From Nitrobacter hamburgensis X14 (GTDB lineage: Bacteria > Pseudomonadota > Alphaproteobacteria > Rhizobiales > Xanthobacteraceae), in contig NC_007964.1 in the NCBI RefSeq assembly GCF_000013885.1, positions 248,001 to 312,000 of the forward strand: DNA of 64,000 bases, written 5' to 3'. The notes beneath the pieces were generated by a model that was not told where the DNA came from, did not search any database, and was given only the letters and a program-made list of their open reading frames with translations. Numbering within the stretch: the first letter of the stretch is position 1; each line of letters begins with the position of its first letter. Shown here in pieces: positions 1 through 8,917 of the stretch. The translations under genes were made by a program, and so were the position numbers.

Positions 1-1229
1 TCGCCAGCGAGCTGATGCGCAAGATCCACCCCGAACACCGGCCCGTCATTTACATCACCACCCTGCTTCACGACATCGCAAAGGGCCGTCCCGAGGATCA
101 TTCGATCGCGGGCGCCAGGGTGGCGCGCAGGTTGTGCCCGCGCCTCGGCTTCAACGCATCCGACACCGAACTGATCGCATGGCTGATCGAACAGCATCTG
201 ACGATGTCCAAAGTGGCCCAGTCGCGCGATCTCTCCGACCGCAAGACCATCGAGAATTTCGCGGCCGTGGTGCAGTCGGTCGAGCAGATGAAGCTCCTGA
301 CGATCCTGACCACCGCCGACATCCGCGGCGTCGGCCCCGGCGTCTGGAACGGCTGGAAGGCGCAACTGCTACGCACACTTTATTATGAGACAGAGCCGGT
401 GCTGACCGGCGGCTTCTCCGAGGTCAATCGCGTCCAGCGCATCGCGGAGGCCCAGGCCGAGTTCCGCGCCGCCTTCACTGAATGGTCCGAACCGGAACTC
501 AATGCCTACATTGCGCGGCATTATCCGGCCTACTGGCTCAAGGTCGATCTCGCGCACAAGATCAGGCACGCGCGTTTCCTGCGCGCCAGCGAGCAGGGCG
601 GCCGGAAGCTCAACATCAACGTCGGCTTCGACGAGGCGCGCGGCGTCACCGAGCTGACGATCTTCGCCGCCGACCATCCCTGGCTGCTGTCGATCATCGC
701 CGGAGCGTGCGCGTCGGCCGGCGCCAACATCGTCGATGCGCAGATCTATACGACCACCGACGGGCAGGCGCTCGATACCATCGCGATCTCCCGCGAATAC
801 GACCGCGACGAGGACGAGGGCCGGCGCGCCGCCCGCATCGGCGAGATCATCGAGCAGGTGATCGATGGCCGGCTGCGCCTGCCCGATGTGGTGGCGCGCC
901 GCGCCGCCGGAAAGACGAGGCTGCGGCCGTTCGTGGTCGAGCCCAAGGTCATCGTCAACAACCAGTGGTCGGACCGCCATACCGTGATCGAGGTTTCGGG
1001 GCTGGACCGCCCCGGCCTGCTGTTCCAGCTCACCGCGGCGATCTCGAAACTCAACCTCAACATCGCGTCCGCCCACGTGGCGACATTCGGCGAGCGGGCG
1101 CGCGACGTGTTCTACGTCACCGACCTGCTCGGCGCCCGGATCACCGCCCCGACGCGGCAGGCCGCGATCAAGCGTGCGCTCATCCATCTGCTCGCCAATG
1201 GCGGTGCGGCGGAACAATCTGTCGGCTGA
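1..1229 (+). CDS. glnD: Bifunctional uridylyltransferase/uridylyl-removing enzyme GlnD, C-terminal part (5' end outside window)
   Basis: GlnD adds UMP to PII proteins when nitrogen is limiting and removes it when glutamine is high. The frame is already open at base 3, so the N-terminal nucleotidyltransferase domain lies left of the window; about 409 residues of a protein usually over 900 long are visible. An HD-hydrolase motif (LLHDIAKGRPEDHS) opens the visible part. Two C-terminal ACT domains follow, one beginning near ELTIFAADHPWLLS and one near VIEVSGLDRPGLLFQL; in this family they sense glutamine. The stop is at 1227-1229. The ATG at 15 is internal and should not be taken as the start. 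Confidence 0.95.
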   Translation, partial: ASELMRKIHPEHRPVIYITTLLHDIAKGRPEDHSIAGARVARRLCPRLGFNASDTELIAWLIEQHLTMSKVAQSRDLSDRKTIENFAAVVQSVEQMKLLTILTTADIRGVGPGVWNGWKAQLLRTLYYETEPVLTGGFSEVNRVQRIAEAQAEFRAAFTEWSEPELNAYIARHYPAYWLKVDLAHKIRHARFLRASEQGGRKLNINVGFDEARGVTELTIFAADHPWLLSIIAGACASAGANIVDAQIYTTTDGQALDTIAISREYDRDEDEGRRAARIGEIIEQVIDGRLRLPDVVARRAAGKTRLRPFVVEPKVIVNNQWSDRHTVIEVSGLDRPGLLFQLTAAISKLNLNIASAHVATFGERARDVFYVTDLLGARITAPTRQAAIKRALIHLLANGGAAEQSVG

Positions 1230-1322
1230 AGCCCCTAGCAACTTATATTTGCTAGTGGTCTCTCGGATGTAGCATTCGCAAGAAGGTGCGTTGAAACGCG
1301 GTGCGAGTGTTAAAATCGGACC

Positions 1323-1478
1323 CACCTGAAGGACGTCGGCCTCGACCTGTTGCTGCCGGCATCAGGATCAACACGATGCCGGACGAGTACCGCGTCAACA
1401 AGCAGATGAATGATGCGTTTCAACGGTGAGCGCTGGGAACTGTTCGGACCGGTCATCTCCGACGACGCGAGTGGATAG
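1323..1478 (+). pseudogene. Remnant of the 3' end of a branched-chain amino-acid/amide ABC-transporter substrate-binding protein gene
   Basis: Three successive frames together read like the C-terminus of a LivJ-type periplasmic binding protein: HLKDVGLDLLLP (from 1323), then GIRINTMPDEYRVNKQM (from 1358), then MMRFNGERWELFGPVIS (from 1410), ending in TAG at 1476-1478. The last segment matches the family's usual ending, in which the protein closes on a 'rF.GerWe.fG.vi' strand. Two frame changes in 150 bp and no upstream body show a dead fragment. Family assignment rests on remembered C-terminal signatures, not on a search. The rest of the 1230-1671 gap holds nothing recognisable. Confidence 0.6.
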
Positions 1479-1671
1479 CGCCATATAAGGGCATCGCATC
1501 GTCGAGCGCCTTAAACCTCCTTTGCGGCTATGCACGGACCGCGACGGAACAGTCGGGACCGCGCTCGCGGCGGCCGCCTCACCCCTCTAATCTTGCGTTA
1601 GCTTTGGGGTAACCGCCTCTTAAACCCGGACCGCTAGCGTGTCGCTTGAGTCGGCGTGAGCGTTGTTGCGT

Positions 1672-3870
1672 ATGGTGTGGGGACGAAAAAAGAAGCGCGG
1701 CGGGCGCAAGGAGCCGGTATTCGGCGGGGTTGCCGCTTCGCTCGCGGAGTTGCGCCTCAATCCGCTCGATCGCATCACGGTTGCCGATGACAAGCCGGCC
1801 AGCCGCGCGGCGCCGCGCAAAGCCGCCGGTCCGGGTGGTGATGGATCGCGCGAGCGCAAGCCGTCGCAGAATCGGAAAGGTCGCAAAGGACGGGCAAGGA
1901 AGCGGACGCGGGGCCGCCTGTCCCGGCTGTTCTACTGGGGCGCCGTGCTCGCTTTGTGGGGGGGCATCGCCATCGTCGGCGTGGTGGTCTATGTCGGCGC
2001 GCATCTGCCGCCGATTCAGTCGCTGGAAATTCCAAAACGCCCGCCGACCATCAAGATCGTCGGCGCGGACGGCAGCGTGCTGGCGACGCGCGGCGAAATG
2101 GCCGGAAGCAACGTCTCGCTCAAGGATCTGCCGCCCTATTTGCCGAAGGCCTTCATCGCGATCGAGGACCGCCGGTTCTATTCGCACTACGGCGTCGATC
2201 CGATCGGCATCCTGCGCGCAGCCGTGACCAATGTCCTGCACATGGGCGTGTCGCAGGGCGGCTCGACGCTGACCCAGCAACTCGCCAAGAACCTGTTCCT
2301 GACCCAGGAGCGCACGCTCGAGCGGAAGCTTCAGGAGGTCGAACTCGCGCTCTGGCTGGAGCGCAAGCACACCAAGGCGCAGATTCTCGAACTTTACCTC
2401 AACCGGGTCTACTTCGGCTCCGGCGCCTATGGCGTCGAGGCGGCCGCGCAGAAGTATTTCGGGAAGCCCGCGAAGGATGTCACGCTCGCCGAGGCCGCCA
2501 TGCTGGCCGGTCTGGTCAAGTCGCCGTCGCGGCTTGCGCCGAACCGCAACCCGGAAGGCGCCGAGGCCCGCGCAAAGGTCGTGCTCGCGGCAATGGCCGA
2601 CGCCCACTTCATTACCGAGCAGCAGGCGCGCGCTGCCACCACCCGTCCCTCTTACGCCGTGAAGCCGGTCGGCGCCGGCACCATCAACTATGTCGCCGAC
2701 TGGGTCGGCGAAGTGCTCGACGATCTGGTCGGCCAAGTCGACCAGAATATCGTCGTCGAAACTACCATCGATCCGAAATTGCAGAGCGTGGCGGAAGCCG
2801 CCCTGATCGACGAACTGGCCGCGAAAAGCGTCAAGTTCAATGTCAGCCAGGGCGCGTTGGTGGCGATGACGCCCGATGGCGCGATCCGCGCCATGGTCGG
2901 CGGGCGCAACTACGGCGACAGCCAGTTCAATCGCGCGGTCATGGCGAAGCGCCAGCCCGGCTCCGCGTTCAAGCCGTTCGTCTATCTCACCGCGATCGAG
3001 GCCGGGCTCACGCCCGAGACGATCCGGCAGGACGCTCCGCTCGATATCAAGGGCTGGCGGCCGGAGAACTACGGTCATGAATACTTCGGCGCGGTGACGC
3101 TGACCCAGGCGCTCGCGATGTCGCTGAACACGGTTGCGGTCCGGCTTGGACTGGAGGTCGGGCCTGTGAATGTGGTCCGCACCGCGCACCGGCTCGGCAT
3201 CACATCAAAACTGGAGCCGAACGCCTCGATCGCGCTCGGGACCTCCGAGGTGTCGCCGCTGGAACTGGTCGGCGCCTACGCGCCGTTCGCCAACGGCGGC
3301 TATGCCGCCAATCCCCATATCGTCGATCGCATCCGCACCGTCGACGGCAACAAACTTCTCTACGCACGCGCGCAGGCCGCCCCCGGCCGGGTGATCGATC
3401 CGCGCAGCGTCGCCATGATGAACACGATGATGGAACAGACGCTCATCAGCGGGACCGCACGCAAGGCCGGGATTCCGGGATGGACGGCCGCCGGCAAGAC
3501 CGGCACCAGCCAGGATTTTCGCGATGCGTGGTTCGTCGGCTACACCGCAAAGCTCGTGACCGGGGTGTGGCTCGGCAACGACGACAACTCGCCGACCCGC
3601 AAGGCCACCGGCGGCGGCCTGCCGGTGGAGGTCTGGACGCGCTTCATGCGCACCGCGCATGAGGGCATGCAGCCCGAACCGATCCCCGGCACCCAGCGGG
3701 GCGGCCCCCTGCCGGACATTGCGCAGCTCGGCCGGCAGGTCATCGCGCCGGCTCCCGCCGCTCCTGCGTCCGTCGGCGGCCCGCCTCAACCGGTCCGGGC
3801 CAATGTGCGGCCGGAAGCCGCCAGCGGACTGGACGGCTGGCTCGTGGACCGGCTGTTTGGTGGGCGCTGA
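1672..3870 (+). CDS. mrcA: Penicillin-binding protein 1A (bifunctional transglycosylase/transpeptidase)
   Basis: Class A PBP that polymerises and cross-links peptidoglycan on the periplasmic face of the inner membrane. After a very basic cytoplasmic tail of about 85 residues comes one membrane anchor (around FYWGAVLALWGGIAIVGVVV). The GT51 domain shows EDRRFYSHYGVDP with the catalytic Glu, and QGGSTLTQQLAKNLFL. The transpeptidase domain shows SAFK (active-site Ser, Lys) in QPGSAFKPFVYL, and KTGTS near the end. The length of 732 residues is normal. ATG 1672 was chosen; an in-frame TTG at 1663 would add three residues. There is no clear Shine-Dalgarno. It stands alone, with the downstream repeat on one side and a convergent gene beyond. 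Confidence 0.9.
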   Translation: MVWGRKKKRGGRKEPVFGGVAASLAELRLNPLDRITVADDKPASRAAPRKAAGPGGDGSRERKPSQNRKGRKGRARKRTRGRLSRLFYWGAVLALWGGIAIVGVVVYVGAHLPPIQSLEIPKRPPTIKIVGADGSVLATRGEMAGSNVSLKDLPPYLPKAFIAIEDRRFYSHYGVDPIGILRAAVTNVLHMGVSQGGSTLTQQLAKNLFLTQERTLERKLQEVELALWLERKHTKAQILELYLNRVYFGSGAYGVEAAAQKYFGKPAKDVTLAEAAMLAGLVKSPSRLAPNRNPEGAEARAKVVLAAMADAHFITEQQARAATTRPSYAVKPVGAGTINYVADWVGEVLDDLVGQVDQNIVVETTIDPKLQSVAEAALIDELAAKSVKFNVSQGALVAMTPDGAIRAMVGGRNYGDSQFNRAVMAKRQPGSAFKPFVYLTAIEAGLTPETIRQDAPLDIKGWRPENYGHEYFGAVTLTQALAMSLNTVAVRLGLEVGPVNVVRTAHRLGITSKLEPNASIALGTSEVSPLELVGAYAPFANGGYAANPHIVDRIRTVDGNKLLYARAQAAPGRVIDPRSVAMMNTMMEQTLISGTARKAGIPGWTAAGKTGTSQDFRDAWFVGYTAKLVTGVWLGNDDNSPTRKATGGGLPVEVWTRFMRTAHEGMQPEPIPGTQRGGPLPDIAQLGRQVIAPAPAAPASVGGPPQPVRANVRPEAASGLDGWLVDRLFGGR

Positions 3871-3910
3871 AGCAGTTCCATTTTGGCAGAAGCGTGCTTG
3901 AAAACATTCT

Positions 3911-4012
3911 AGAGCCTTTTCGCTTCTGATGGAATCAGAAGCGGGCTCTATGATTTTGATTTGACGCGTTTTCTTCACGCGAACCGGTATCCACTTCGCT
4001 CGAAAACGCTCT
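3911..4012 (+). repeat. TAGAGC-type intergenic repeat, copy 1 (forward)
   Basis: A 102-bp element beginning AGAGCCTTTTCG and ending CGAAAACGCTCT, so its ends are inverted repeats, flanked by T on the left and A on the right. Inside is a hairpin CGCTTCTGAT / ATCAGAAGCG (loop GGA) enclosed by GAGCC / GGCTC, then a second small hairpin around CGCG-TTTTCTTCA-CGCG. Near-identical copies occur at 6726, 25643, 33563 and 35969, with longer variants at 6551, 46075 and 57608. It lies in the convergent gap between mrcA and the YgjP-type peptidase gene. Confidence 0.9.
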
Positions 4013-4027
4013 AACCGCAGCCTGCGG

Positions 4028-4780
4028 TCAATCCTGAATGCCGTAGCGGTGGAGATCGTTGCCTTCGGCGTCGAGCCACTTCTTGGCGCGCTCGACATGA
4101 TTGCAGATTCGCGCCACCACCTTCCAGAATCGCGGCGAATGATTCATTTCAACGAGGTGGGCGACCTCGTGGGCGGCGAGATAGTCCAGCACGAACGGCG
4201 GCGCCAGGATGAGCCGCCATGAGAACGACAGCGATCCCGACGATGTGCACGATCCCCAGCGGCTCGACTGGTCGCGGATCGAAAGACGCTTGACCTTGAC
4301 GCCCAGCGTATCGGCGTAGCGTTGCGTGGCCTTTTGCAGGTCGTGACGTGCTTCCCGCTTCAGAAAATCGTGCACACGCCGGTCGAGATAGTCGAGCCCG
4401 CCGGCGACACAAAGAATGCGCTCGCCGCTGTCGCGTGTTTCGGTCCACACCGTGCCGCGCTCGCCTGTGCGATGCACGATCCGGTGGGCGACGCCGCGCA
4501 GCGGAATGACCGCGCCGTGGTGGAACGGCGCCGCCTTCGGCAGTCGCCCGAGGCGCGCCGCGATCCAGCCGCCGTGACGTTGCGCAAAGTCCTTGGCCTC
4601 CACGAGCGTTCCCCGCGGCGGCATGGTCAGGATCGCTTCGCGGTCGCTCGGATGGATCCGCAAGGTGTAGCGGCGGGCGCGGCGATGCCGGCGCAAGCGC
4701 ACCGAATAGATTTGCGAACCGTGCTTGACCAGAAGCCGGGACGGTTCGGCGGGACGTCGATAAAGCAGTGCGCGGGCCAT
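4028..4780 (-). CDS. YgjP/SprT-type zinc metallopeptidase (DUF45)
   Basis: Predicted cytoplasmic zinc-dependent peptidase of the YgjP-like (DUF45) family; the substrate is not known from the sequence. The zinc site is HEVAHLVEMNH (HExxH), with a further conserved C-terminal segment SPRFWKVVARIC. The N-terminus (MARALLYRRPAEPSRLLV) matches the usual family start and gives 250 residues. An in-frame ATG at 4864 would add 28 residues that do not look conserved and has no ribosome-binding site, so 4780 was chosen. It converges on mrcA, with the repeat at 3911-4012 in between. Confidence 0.82.
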   Translation of the reverse strand: MARALLYRRPAEPSRLLVKHGSQIYSVRLRRHRRARRYTLRIHPSDREAILTMPPRGTLVEAKDFAQRHGGWIAARLGRLPKAAPFHHGAVIPLRGVAHRIVHRTGERGTVWTETRDSGERILCVAGGLDYLDRRVHDFLKREARHDLQKATQRYADTLGVKVKRLSIRDQSSRWGSCTSSGSLSFSWRLILAPPFVLDYLAAHEVAHLVEMNHSPRFWKVVARICNHVERAKKWLDAEGNDLHRYGIQD

Positions 4781-5066
4781 GTCAGTAAATCCGGAGGCGG
4801 GAGTGTCGCCCGGATTCTGCCATATCCGACGCCAGTCGAATCGCTCGGCGCAAAAACAAATCATTTGCCCAATATACAGGGGAGATTTGCCGTGCCGCCC
4901 CTACAGGATGGGCGTCGGAACAAAATATTCCAGGTTCATTGAACAGAATTCGGCTGTTGAAGGAATGATAATAGATTCACCCCTTCAAGAGAGCAACGAA
5001 CTGCGTTTAAGGGCCTCAGCGGATTTGGCGCTTTGACCAGGCCGCCCCGGGTCGCGCCGGCGCGAT

Positions 5067-6401
5067 TCATTCCGCGGCCGCAGCGCGCGATAATTGTGCC
5101 GGGTGCCTGGCGTTCGACTGCATGAAGTCGTTGATGCGCGGCACAATCTCCGACTTGAACCGCGAACCGTTGAACACGCCGTAGTGGCCGACGCCTTTTT
5201 GCATGTAGTGTGCCCGCCGACGCTCGGGGATCGATGTGCACAGCGCGTGAGCCGCCTCGGTCTGGCCGAGCCCGGAAATATCGTCTTTCTCGCCTTCCAC
5301 CGTCATCAGGGCGACGCGCGTGATCTTCGAAGGGTCGACAGGCCGGCCGCGATGGGTCATCTCGCCGTTCGGCAGCGCGTGCTTGACGAACACGAGATCC
5401 ACCGTCTGCAGGTAGTATTCAGCGGTCAGGTCCATCACGGCGAGATACTCGTCGTAGAAATCGCGGTGCTTGTCGACCAGGTCGCCGTCGCCCTTGACGA
5501 GGTTCTTGAACAGACTCTTGTGCGCCTCCATGTGGCGATCGAGGTTCATGGTGATGAAGCCGTTGAGCTGCAGGAAGCCCGGATAGACATCGCGCATTAC
5601 GCCGGGATGCGGGAACGGCACCTTGGTGATGACATTGTTGCGGAACCAGTCGGTGCCCTTCGCGGCGGCGAGGTTGTTGACGGCGGTCGGGTTCTTGCGC
5701 GTATCGATCGGTCCGCCCATCAGCGTCATGGACAGCGGGACACAGGGATCGCCCTCGGCCTCCATCACCGACACCGCGGCCAGCACCGGCACCGACGGTT
5801 GGCAGACCGCGATGATATGGACGTTTCCGCCCAGCACATGCAGCATCTCGATCAGGTAATCGACGTAGTCGTCGAGATCGAAGCGCCCTTCCGACACCGG
5901 CACCATCCGGGCGTCGGTCCAGTCGGTGATATAGACGTCATGCGTCGGCATGAACGCCTCGACGGTTCCGCGCAGCAAGGTCGCGTAGTGGCCCGACATC
6001 GGCGCCACCAGCAGCACGCGCGGCTGCGGCTTCCGCAGCGGACGCACATGCATGCGGTCGAAGTAGAGCAGGCGGCAGAACGGCTTTTCCCAGACCGAGC
6101 GGATCTCCATCGGCGTGCGCACGCCGTTGACCTCGGTCTCGTGCAGGCCCCATTCCGGTTTTCCGTAACGGCGGGTGGTGCGCTCGAACAGTTCGCAGCC
6201 CGCGGCGACGGATTTGCCGAACTCGGTATGCGACCACGGATTGAGCGGATTCTGGAACAGCATCCTGGTCGCATCGGTAACGGCGCGAGCCGGGTTGAGC
6301 GAGGCCTGCGCCATCTCGTACATCCAGTACATCGGCGCCGTCATCGCCGGACTGACTTCCGCCGGCATATCCGGAGGGCGTCCAAATTCACCGATAGGCA
6401 T
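5067..6401 (-). CDS. phaZ: Intracellular polyhydroxyalkanoate depolymerase
   Basis: Degrades native polyhydroxybutyrate granules inside the cell, releasing hydroxybutyrate for carbon and energy. The 444-residue protein belongs to the intracellular PHB depolymerase family: it starts with the conserved MYWMYE segment, has the lipase-box-like motif VCQPSVP near residue 200 (Cys in place of the usual GxSxG nucleophile Ser), and ends with a C-terminal alpha/beta-hydrolase region containing QKGVGHYGVFNG with the catalytic His. Start 6401 (MPIGEFGRPPDM) has GGGGA upstream; an earlier in-frame start at 6458 would add 19 unconserved residues. Stand-alone gene. Confidence 0.92.
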   Translation of the reverse strand: MPIGEFGRPPDMPAEVSPAMTAPMYWMYEMAQASLNPARAVTDATRMLFQNPLNPWSHTEFGKSVAAGCELFERTTRRYGKPEWGLHETEVNGVRTPMEIRSVWEKPFCRLLYFDRMHVRPLRKPQPRVLLVAPMSGHYATLLRGTVEAFMPTHDVYITDWTDARMVPVSEGRFDLDDYVDYLIEMLHVLGGNVHIIAVCQPSVPVLAAVSVMEAEGDPCVPLSMTLMGGPIDTRKNPTAVNNLAAAKGTDWFRNNVITKVPFPHPGVMRDVYPGFLQLNGFITMNLDRHMEAHKSLFKNLVKGDGDLVDKHRDFYDEYLAVMDLTAEYYLQTVDLVFVKHALPNGEMTHRGRPVDPSKITRVALMTVEGEKDDISGLGQTEAAHALCTSIPERRRAHYMQKGVGHYGVFNGSRFKSEIVPRINDFMQSNARHPAQLSRAAAAE

Positions 6402-6550
6402 TCTGCTCAATCCCCTGTTGCGCCGCAACATAGTGGCTGCTGGGAGGCATAGCGTCAATCCGCCATAGGTCTACATATAGTAGGCTAACGGGTTACGCGA
6501 ACCGGATGTGGCGGAAATATTCCGCCATACCCTGGCTTTCGCGTTGACCT

Positions 6551-6660
6551 GGAGTCCGGCTCGGATGGAATCAAAGCCGGACTCCAGCCTTTTGTTTTGA
6601 CGCGAACCGATACCGATCCTCGGGTCAAGCCCGAGGACATGCTTCGCTCGAAAACGCTAT
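6551..6660 (+). repeat. TAGAGC-type repeat, long degenerate variant
   Basis: A diverged copy of the family. The first hairpin is GAGTCCGGC...GCCGGACTC, then the common TTGACGCGAACCG segment, then an inserted hairpin TCCTCGGG-TCAAG-CCCGAGGA that is also present in the copies at 46075 and 57608, and finally the usual TTCGCTCGAAAACGCT end. It begins 150 bp upstream of phaZ. Confidence 0.75.
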
Positions 6661-6692
6661 AGCGCAGTTTGTGGCTCGCCCTCCGCGCGGCT

Positions 6693-6725
6693 AGAGTCCG
6701 ATCCAACTTCGTTGAATCGGACTCT
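6693..6725. repeat. 33-bp palindrome fused to the next repeat
   Basis: AGAGTCCGATCCAAC and GTTGAATCGGACTCT form 15-bp arms (one mismatch) around a TTC loop. Its right end runs directly into the repeat starting at 6726, making a composite structure in the phaZ-regB divergent region. Confidence 0.75.
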
Positions 6726-6827
6726 AGAGCGTTTTCGAGCGAAGTGGATACCGGTTCGCGTGAAGAAAACGCGTCAATTCAAAATCGTAGAGCCCGCTTC
6801 TGATTCCATCAGAAGCGAAAAGGCTCT
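6726..6827 (-). repeat. TAGAGC-type intergenic repeat, copy 2 (reverse)
   Basis: Full 102-bp copy in reverse orientation, AGAGCGTTTTCG to CGAAAAGGCTCT, with one visible change (TCAATTCAAAATCGT) against the consensus. It lies inside the leader region of regB. Confidence 0.9.
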
Positions 6828-6844
6828 AGCCCATCCTTTTGATT

Positions 6845-6889
6845 GAGCATGATCCCGAAAATCGGTTCCCACTTTTCGGGATCATGCTC
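6845..6889. repeat. 45-bp palindrome (GAGCATGATCCCGAAAA type) just upstream of regB
   Basis: Perfect 17-bp arms GAGCATGATCCCGAAAA and TTTTCGGGATCATGCTC around an 11-nt centre. This is a different repeat family from the TAGAGC element. It ends 13 bp before the regB start codon, so in RNA it would fold immediately upstream of the translation start. Confidence 0.85.
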
Positions 6890-6902
6890 TAAGCTTTGGA
6901 CA

Positions 6903-8243
6903 ATGACCGACGTCGACGCCTCCGATTTCCGCCATCCGCGCCGCTACGTCCGGCTGGATACCATTTTGCGGCTGCGCTGGCTCGCGGCATTGGGGCAGCT
7001 CGCGGCGATCTTCGTTGTCGCGCAAGGACTGGAATTCGAGCTGCCGATCATTCCCTGCGTGACGATCGTCGGGCTGTCGTCGCTGCTCAATCTCGCTTTG
7101 CAGGTTATCTTCAATCCGATGCAGCGGCTCGAGCCGCGCTATGCTGCGGGCCTGCTTGCGTTGAACATTGCTGAACTGGCCGCCCTGCTGTTCTTCACCG
7201 GCGGTTTGCAGAACCCGTTCTCGTATCTGTTTCTTGCGCCCGTGCTGATCTCCGCCACCGCATTGCCGACGCGGATGACCATGGCGCTCGGCGTGTTCGC
7301 GGTTGCCTCCGCGACGGTCCTGGGCTTCACGCATTTGCCGTTGCCGTGGGACGCCAACGATCCGCTGATCCTGCCGCGGATCTATCTTGCCGGGGTCTGG
7401 TTATCGATCGTGCTCGCGATTGGCGTCACCAGCCTCTACACGTTCCAGGTGACGGAGCAGGCGCGCAAGCTGTCCGACGCGCTGGCGGCGACCGAATTGG
7501 TCCTGACCCGCGAACAGCATTTGACCCAGATCGACGGCCTCGCCGCCGCCGCCGCCCATGAACTCGGAACGCCGCTGTCGACCATCTTCCTGATTTCGCG
7601 CGAACTGGAAAAAGCCCTGCAGGAGAATGGCGCGCCGGATCCGCAGCGGCTCGCCGGCGACCTCGGCGTCGTGCGGGAGCAGGCGCAGCGTTGCCGCGAC
7701 ATTCTCGCCAAGATCGCGCAACTGTCGTCGTCCGGCGCGCCGTTCGACCGGATGCCGCTATCGACCCTGATCGAGGAAACCGTCGCGCCGCATCGCGACT
7801 TCGGCATCGACATCACGATCCGGATCGCGGTCGCCGACGACGATGAGCCGGTCGGGATGCGCAACCCCGCGATCCTCTACGGCGTCGGCAACATTCTGGA
7901 GAATGCCGTCGACTTCGCGCGCAGCGCCGTCGAAGTGAATGCCTGGTGGAATAGCGAGACCGTCGAGATCGTGATTTCGGACAACGGACCGGGCATCGCT
8001 CCCGACATTCTCAAGCGGATCGGCGAGCCTTACCTGTCGCGCCGCCGCAACGTCAGTGATGCACAAGGCGGCCGCGCCGGGCTCGGTCTCGGGATCTTTA
8101 TCGCCCGCACCTTGCTGGAGCGAACCGGCGCGACGGTGTCCTTCGCCAACCGGACATTTCCGGAGCATGGCGCGGTGGTTCAGATCGTGTGGCCGCGCCT
8201 CCGCTTCGAAACCTCAAAAACAGTCGCGGAGACAATGGTTTAG
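6903..8243 (+). CDS. regB: Redox sensor histidine kinase RegB/PrrB/ActS
   Basis: Inner-membrane kinase that reports the redox state of the quinone pool to RegA and so controls respiration, carbon and nitrogen fixation genes in related bacteria. The N-terminal half is a run of membrane helices carrying the quinone-binding motif GGLQNPF. The phosphorylated His is residue 219 in AAHELGTPLS. Cys264 in QRCRDIL sits where the redox-active Cys of RegB is found. HATPase motifs ENAVDFA, DNGPGI and GLGLGIF follow. ATG 6903 (MTDVDASDFRHP) was chosen because the longer frame to 6843 is made of the palindrome at 6845-6889. regA follows 91 bp downstream. Confidence 0.92.
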   Translation: MTDVDASDFRHPRRYVRLDTILRLRWLAALGQLAAIFVVAQGLEFELPIIPCVTIVGLSSLLNLALQVIFNPMQRLEPRYAAGLLALNIAELAALLFFTGGLQNPFSYLFLAPVLISATALPTRMTMALGVFAVASATVLGFTHLPLPWDANDPLILPRIYLAGVWLSIVLAIGVTSLYTFQVTEQARKLSDALAATELVLTREQHLTQIDGLAAAAAHELGTPLSTIFLISRELEKALQENGAPDPQRLAGDLGVVREQAQRCRDILAKIAQLSSSGAPFDRMPLSTLIEETVAPHRDFGIDITIRIAVADDDEPVGMRNPAILYGVGNILENAVDFARSAVEVNAWWNSETVEIVISDNGPGIAPDILKRIGEPYLSRRRNVSDAQGGRAGLGLGIFIARTLLERTGATVSFANRTFPEHGAVVQIVWPRLRFETSKTVAETMV

Positions 8244-8334
8244 GTATCCGCGACGGCGATCGTGAGTCTCAACTGCTTGCGGTGCGGCTTTCAGCGCCCA
8301 TATTTCAAAGGCAACCCAAGCGCGAGGTATCACC

Positions 8335-8889
8335 GTGAACGCTGCCCCCGACGTTATTCCGCAAGCCGACCGCTCGCTGCTGATCGTCGAGGATGACAAG
8401 CCGTTTCTGGAGCGGCTGTCGCGCGCCATGGAAACGCGCGGCTTCAATGTAACGTCATGCGATAGCGTCTCCGACGGCTTGGCGCATATCGGAAAATCCG
8501 CGCCGGCCTTTGCCGTGGTGGACCTGCGGCTCGGCGACGGCAACGGCCTCGACGTGGTGTCGGCCCTGAAGCGTGAGCGGCCCGATGCCCGCGCGATCGT
8601 GCTGACCGGCTACGGCAACATCGCGACCGCGGTGACCGCGGTGAAGATGGGTGCCGTCGATTATCTGTCCAAGCCCGCCGATGCCGACGACGTGGTCGCG
8701 GCGCTGCTCGCCAGCGGCACGGAGAAGTCCGAGTTGCCGCAGAATCCGATGTCGGCCGATCGCGTACGATGGGAACACATCCAGCGGATCTACGAGATGT
8801 GCAACCGCAACGTGTCGGAAACGGCCCGGCGGCTCAACATGCATCGCCGCACGCTGCAACGCATCCTTGCGAAACGAGCGCCGCGATAG
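8335..8889 (+). CDS. regA: Redox response regulator RegA/PrrA/ActR
   Basis: Cognate regulator of RegB, 184 residues, the typical size. The receiver domain has the acidic pocket VEDD and the phospho-acceptor Asp63 in VVDLRLGDGNG, then LTGYGNI and YLSKPAD with the conserved Lys. After a proline-containing linker comes the Fis-type helix-turn-helix ETARRLNMHRRTLQRIL, strongly conserved among RegA proteins. It is downstream of regB on the same strand and probably in one transcript. The two genes lie together without a senC-type gene between them, which differs from the regB-senC-regA arrangement of Rhodobacter. Confidence 0.94.
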   Translation: MNAAPDVIPQADRSLLIVEDDKPFLERLSRAMETRGFNVTSCDSVSDGLAHIGKSAPAFAVVDLRLGDGNGLDVVSALKRERPDARAIVLTGYGNIATAVTAVKMGAVDYLSKPADADDVVAALLASGTEKSELPQNPMSADRVRWEHIQRIYEMCNRNVSETARRLNMHRRTLQRILAKRAPR

Positions 8890-8917
8890 GGCGGTGCTCA
8901 TCGCGAACGGGAAAGCT

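Noticed and set aside
3911..4012. The 102-bp repeat as a transcription terminator
   Set aside because: The stems lack a following T-run, and copies occur upstream of genes (regB) as well as downstream, so a general terminator role is not supported.
4936..5241. 101-residue minus-strand frame overlapping the end of phaZ
   Set aside because: Most of it lies inside phaZ in another frame and it has no motif.
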